From the NCBI RefSeq assembly GCF_900115705.1, contig NZ_FOXL01000002.1, positions 620,001 through 684,000 on the forward strand: a stretch of DNA of 64,000 nucleotides, read 5' to 3'. Source of the DNA: Frateuria terrea. Its GTDB lineage: Bacteria; Pseudomonadota; Gammaproteobacteria; Xanthomonadales; Rhodanobacteraceae. The notes below the pieces were generated by a model. The model saw nothing but the letters and a program-made list of their open reading frames with translations, made no database searches and had not been told where the DNA came from. Position 1 is the stretch's first letter. Each line of letters opens with the position of its first letter. A program made the translations under genes and the position numbers. Shown here in pieces: positions 61,719-64,000 of this stretch.

Positions 61719-64000
61719 ATGTCCGCGCGCTTCGTCCATTTCCACCTGCACAGCGAATATTCGCTGGTCGATTCGACCATCCGCATCAAGGCGCTGGTCG
61801 ATGCCTGCGTGCGCGAAGGCATGCCGGCAGTGGCACTGACCGACGACAGCAACATGTTCGCCCTGGTGAAGTTCTACAAGGCGTGCAACGCGGCGGGCGT
61901 CAAGCCGATCGGCGGCTGCGACCTGTGGATCGGCTCGCCCGACGACCCGCGTCCCTGGCGATTGACCGTGGTGTGCCAGGACCGCGAGGGCTACCTCAAC
62001 CTGTCGCGGCTGGTCTCGCGCGCCTGGCGTGAAGGCCAGCACGGCGGCAAGGCCCTGGTCGAGGCGGGCTGGCTGACACACGACTCCACCGGCGGGCTGA
62101 TCGCCCTGCTCGGCCGCGAGAGCGAGGTCGGGCGCGTCGCGATAAGCCAGGGCGTGGATGCCGGCATCGCACGCCTGCAGCCGCTCGCACGGCTGTTTCC
62201 CGATCGCCTGTACCTGGAACTGACCCGCTGCGGCCGCGAAGGCGAGGAATCCTGGAATACGGCTGCGCTGGCGCTGGGCGATGGGCTCGGCCTGCCGCTG
62301 CTGGCCAGCAACGACGTGCGCTTCCTCAAGCAGGACGACTTCGAGGCACACGAGGCGCGCGTGTGCATACACCAGGGCCGCGTACTGGCCGACCCGAAGC
62401 GCCCGCGCGACTACTCCGACCAGCAGTACCTCAAATCCCCGGCGCAGATGGCCGAACTTTTCGCCGACCTGCCGGAAGCATTGGAAAACACGGTCGAGCT
62501 GGCCAAGCGCTGCAACCTGGAACTCAAGTTCGGCACCTACTATCTGCCCGACTTCCCGGTGCCCGAAGGCTACGACCTCGACAGCTACATCCGCGAGACC
62601 GCGCGCGCGGGCCTGAAGGAACGCCTTGAGGCCAACCCACTGGCGCCCGGCTACACGCTGGCCGACTACGAGGCCCGACTGGAGCGCGAGCTCGACGTCA
62701 TCATCCGGATGGGCTTCCCCGGCTACTTCCTGATCGTGGCCGACTTTATCAACTGGGGTAAGCACAACGGCATCCCGGTCGGTCCCGGCCGTGGTTCGGG
62801 TGCCGGCTCCCTGGTGGCCTGGGTGCTGAAGATCACCGACCTCGACCCTTTGCAGTTCGACCTGCTTTTCGAGCGCTTCCTGAATCCCGAGCGCGTGTCG
62901 ATGCCCGACTTCGACATCGACTTCTGCATGGACCGCCGCGACGAGGTGATCGACTACGTGGCGCGCAAGTACGGCCGCGACCATGTCAGCCAGATCATCA
63001 CCTATGGCTCGATGGCGGCGAAGGCCGTGCTGCGCGACTCCGGCCGCGTGCTCGGCATGGGCTACAACCAGGTCGACCGCATCGCCAAGCTGATCCCGCC
63101 GCGACCGCTGGACCTCACGCTGTCCGACGCGCTCGGCCGCTCGGACAAGTCGAAGAAGGAACCCGACCGCGTAGTGCGCGAGTTCTGCGAGCTCTACGAG
63201 CAGGACGAGGAAGCGCGCACGCTCATCGACCTGGCGCTGAAGCTGGAGAACCTCACCCGCAACGCCGGCAAGCACGCCGGCGGCGTGGTGATCGGCCCCA
63301 GGCCACTGACCGAATTCGCGCCGCTGTACTGCGAGCCGGGCGGCGGTGGCGTGGTGACGCAGTACGACAAGGACGACGTCGAAGCGGTCGGCCTGGTGAA
63401 GTTCGACTTCCTCGGCCTGCGCACGCTCACCATCATCGACTGGGCGGTGAAGGCGATCAACGAACGCCGCGCCAAGAGCGGCGAGGAACCGCTGGACATC
63501 GCCGCCCTGCCGCTGGACGACGCCCCGACCTACGAGCTGCTCAAGCGCGCGCAGACGGTCGCAGTCTTCCAGCTCGAATCATCCGGCATGCAGCGCATGC
63601 TCAAGGACGCCAGGCCCGACCGCTTCGGCGACATCGTCGCGCTGGTGGCGCTGTACCGCCCTGGCCCAATGGACCTGATCCCCAGCTTCGTGGCGCGCAA
63701 GCACGGCCGCGAGGACGTGGAGTACCCCGACCCGCGCGTCGAGCCGATCCTGAAAGAGACCTACGGCATCATGGTCTACCAGGAGCAGGTGATGCAGATG
63801 GCGCAGATCGTCGGCGGCTACACGCTCGGCGGCGCCGACCTGCTGCGCCGCGCGATGGGCAAGAAGAAAGTCGAGGAGATGGTCAAGCACCGCGCGACCT
63901 TCCGCGAGGGTGCCGCAAAAGACGGGCTCCCAGGCGACAAGGCCGACGCCATCTTCGACCTGATGGAGAAATTCGCCGGCTACGGCTTCAACAAGTCGCA
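61719..64000 (+). CDS. dnaE: DNA polymerase III alpha subunit, N-terminal part (cut by window end)
   Basis: The first 760 codons of the replicative polymerase. It begins with the PHP domain (HFHLHSEYSLVD; His7, His9, His11), continues with RGSGAGSLVAWVLKITDLDPLQFDLLFERF, and has the catalytic MPDFDIDF with Asp397 and Asp399, matching Asp401 and Asp403 of E. coli. The frame is open to the last base, so the gene runs past the window. A TAGAAT at 61690-61695 could be its -10. No clear ribosome site precedes the ATG, which is chosen as the only one giving the PHP start. Confidence 0.95.
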   Translation, partial: MSARFVHFHLHSEYSLVDSTIRIKALVDACVREGMPAVALTDDSNMFALVKFYKACNAAGVKPIGGCDLWIGSPDDPRPWRLTVVCQDREGYLNLSRLVSRAWREGQHGGKALVEAGWLTHDSTGGLIALLGRESEVGRVAISQGVDAGIARLQPLARLFPDRLYLELTRCGREGEESWNTAALALGDGLGLPLLASNDVRFLKQDDFEAHEARVCIHQGRVLADPKRPRDYSDQQYLKSPAQMAELFADLPEALENTVELAKRCNLELKFGTYYLPDFPVPEGYDLDSYIRETARAGLKERLEANPLAPGYTLADYEARLERELDVIIRMGFPGYFLIVADFINWGKHNGIPVGPGRGSGAGSLVAWVLKITDLDPLQFDLLFERFLNPERVSMPDFDIDFCMDRRDEVIDYVARKYGRDHVSQIITYGSMAAKAVLRDSGRVLGMGYNQVDRIAKLIPPRPLDLTLSDALGRSDKSKKEPDRVVREFCELYEQDEEARTLIDLALKLENLTRNAGKHAGGVVIGPRPLTEFAPLYCEPGGGGVVTQYDKDDVEAVGLVKFDFLGLRTLTIIDWAVKAINERRAKSGEEPLDIAALPLDDAPTYELLKRAQTVAVFQLESSGMQRMLKDARPDRFGDIVALVALYRPGPMDLIPSFVARKHGREDVEYPDPRVEPILKETYGIMVYQEQVMQMAQIVGGYTLGGADLLRRAMGKKKVEEMVKHRATFREGAAKDGLPGDKADAIFDLMEKFAGYGFNKS

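Overview
This 64-kb window is high-GC chromosomal DNA of a gammaproteobacterium. I infer the Xanthomonadales (Lysobacterales), probably the Rhodanobacteraceae. The basis is the rpsB-tsf-pyrH-frr-uppS-cdsA-dxr-rseP-bamA-lpxD-fabZ-lpxA-lpxB-rnhB-dnaE order, the dapD-arsC-dapE and minCDE arrangements, and GC-rich palindromic repeats between genes. I see no phage, insertion sequence, CRISPR array, rRNA or tRNA. The 5' end cuts a transglutaminase-like gene and the 3' end cuts dnaE.

Layout. 0-2 kb: the transglutaminase end, then an SPFH membrane protein, a 25-residue membrane peptide and a ribbon-helix-helix protein. 2-5 kb: DUF423 and hypothetical membrane genes, then copper and cytochrome oxidase genes (SCO, PCuAC, and convergent CtaG). 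5-8.5 kb: a Gld-type ABC exporter operon on the minus strand. 8.6-12.3 kb: an SRPBCC-like membrane protein and a DesK/DesR-like two-component system. 12.5-15.6 kb: a GNAT acetyltransferase coupled to minCDE, then an orphan HExxH protein. 15.7-20.4 kb: ChaB, 3-methyladenine glycosylase, a DUF5916 surface protein and a Bcr/CflA exporter. 20.5-23.6 kb: a fluoride riboswitch with crcB and DUF190, cyclopropane fatty acid synthase and a TraB/GumN protein. 23.7-29.2 kb: parC, a secreted protein, an AraC-VOC-DUF1801 group and a two-part lipoate ligase. 29.2-37.6 kb: accessory enzymes (ene-reductase, Nudix, phosphodiester glycosidase coupled to penicillin acylase) and an ECF42-type sigma/DGPF module. 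37.6-45 kb: dapE-arsC-dapD, a degenerate HD-GYP protein, glnD and map. 45-64 kb: the conserved translation, isoprenoid and envelope run.

How genes work together. map, rpsB, tsf and frr serve translation. uppS and dxr serve isoprenoids and undecaprenyl carrier, and cdsA serves phospholipids. rseP and bamA handle envelope stress and outer-membrane assembly. lpxD/fabZ/lpxA/lpxB make lipid A and fatty acids. dapD and dapE supply diaminopimelate for peptidoglycan and lysine. minCDE places the septum, and glnD senses nitrogen.

Most of the window is ordinary core chromosome, and nothing here clearly proves a wholly new system. The best candidates for a second look are the SPFH/micropeptide/RHH trio, the split lipoate ligase with its small subunit first, the HD-GYP-like protein that has lost its HD metal residues, the HExxH orphan behind minE, and the recurrent head-opposed GC-rich repeat pairs. 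Assignments rest on reading the sequence and recalling family motifs; no database search was run.
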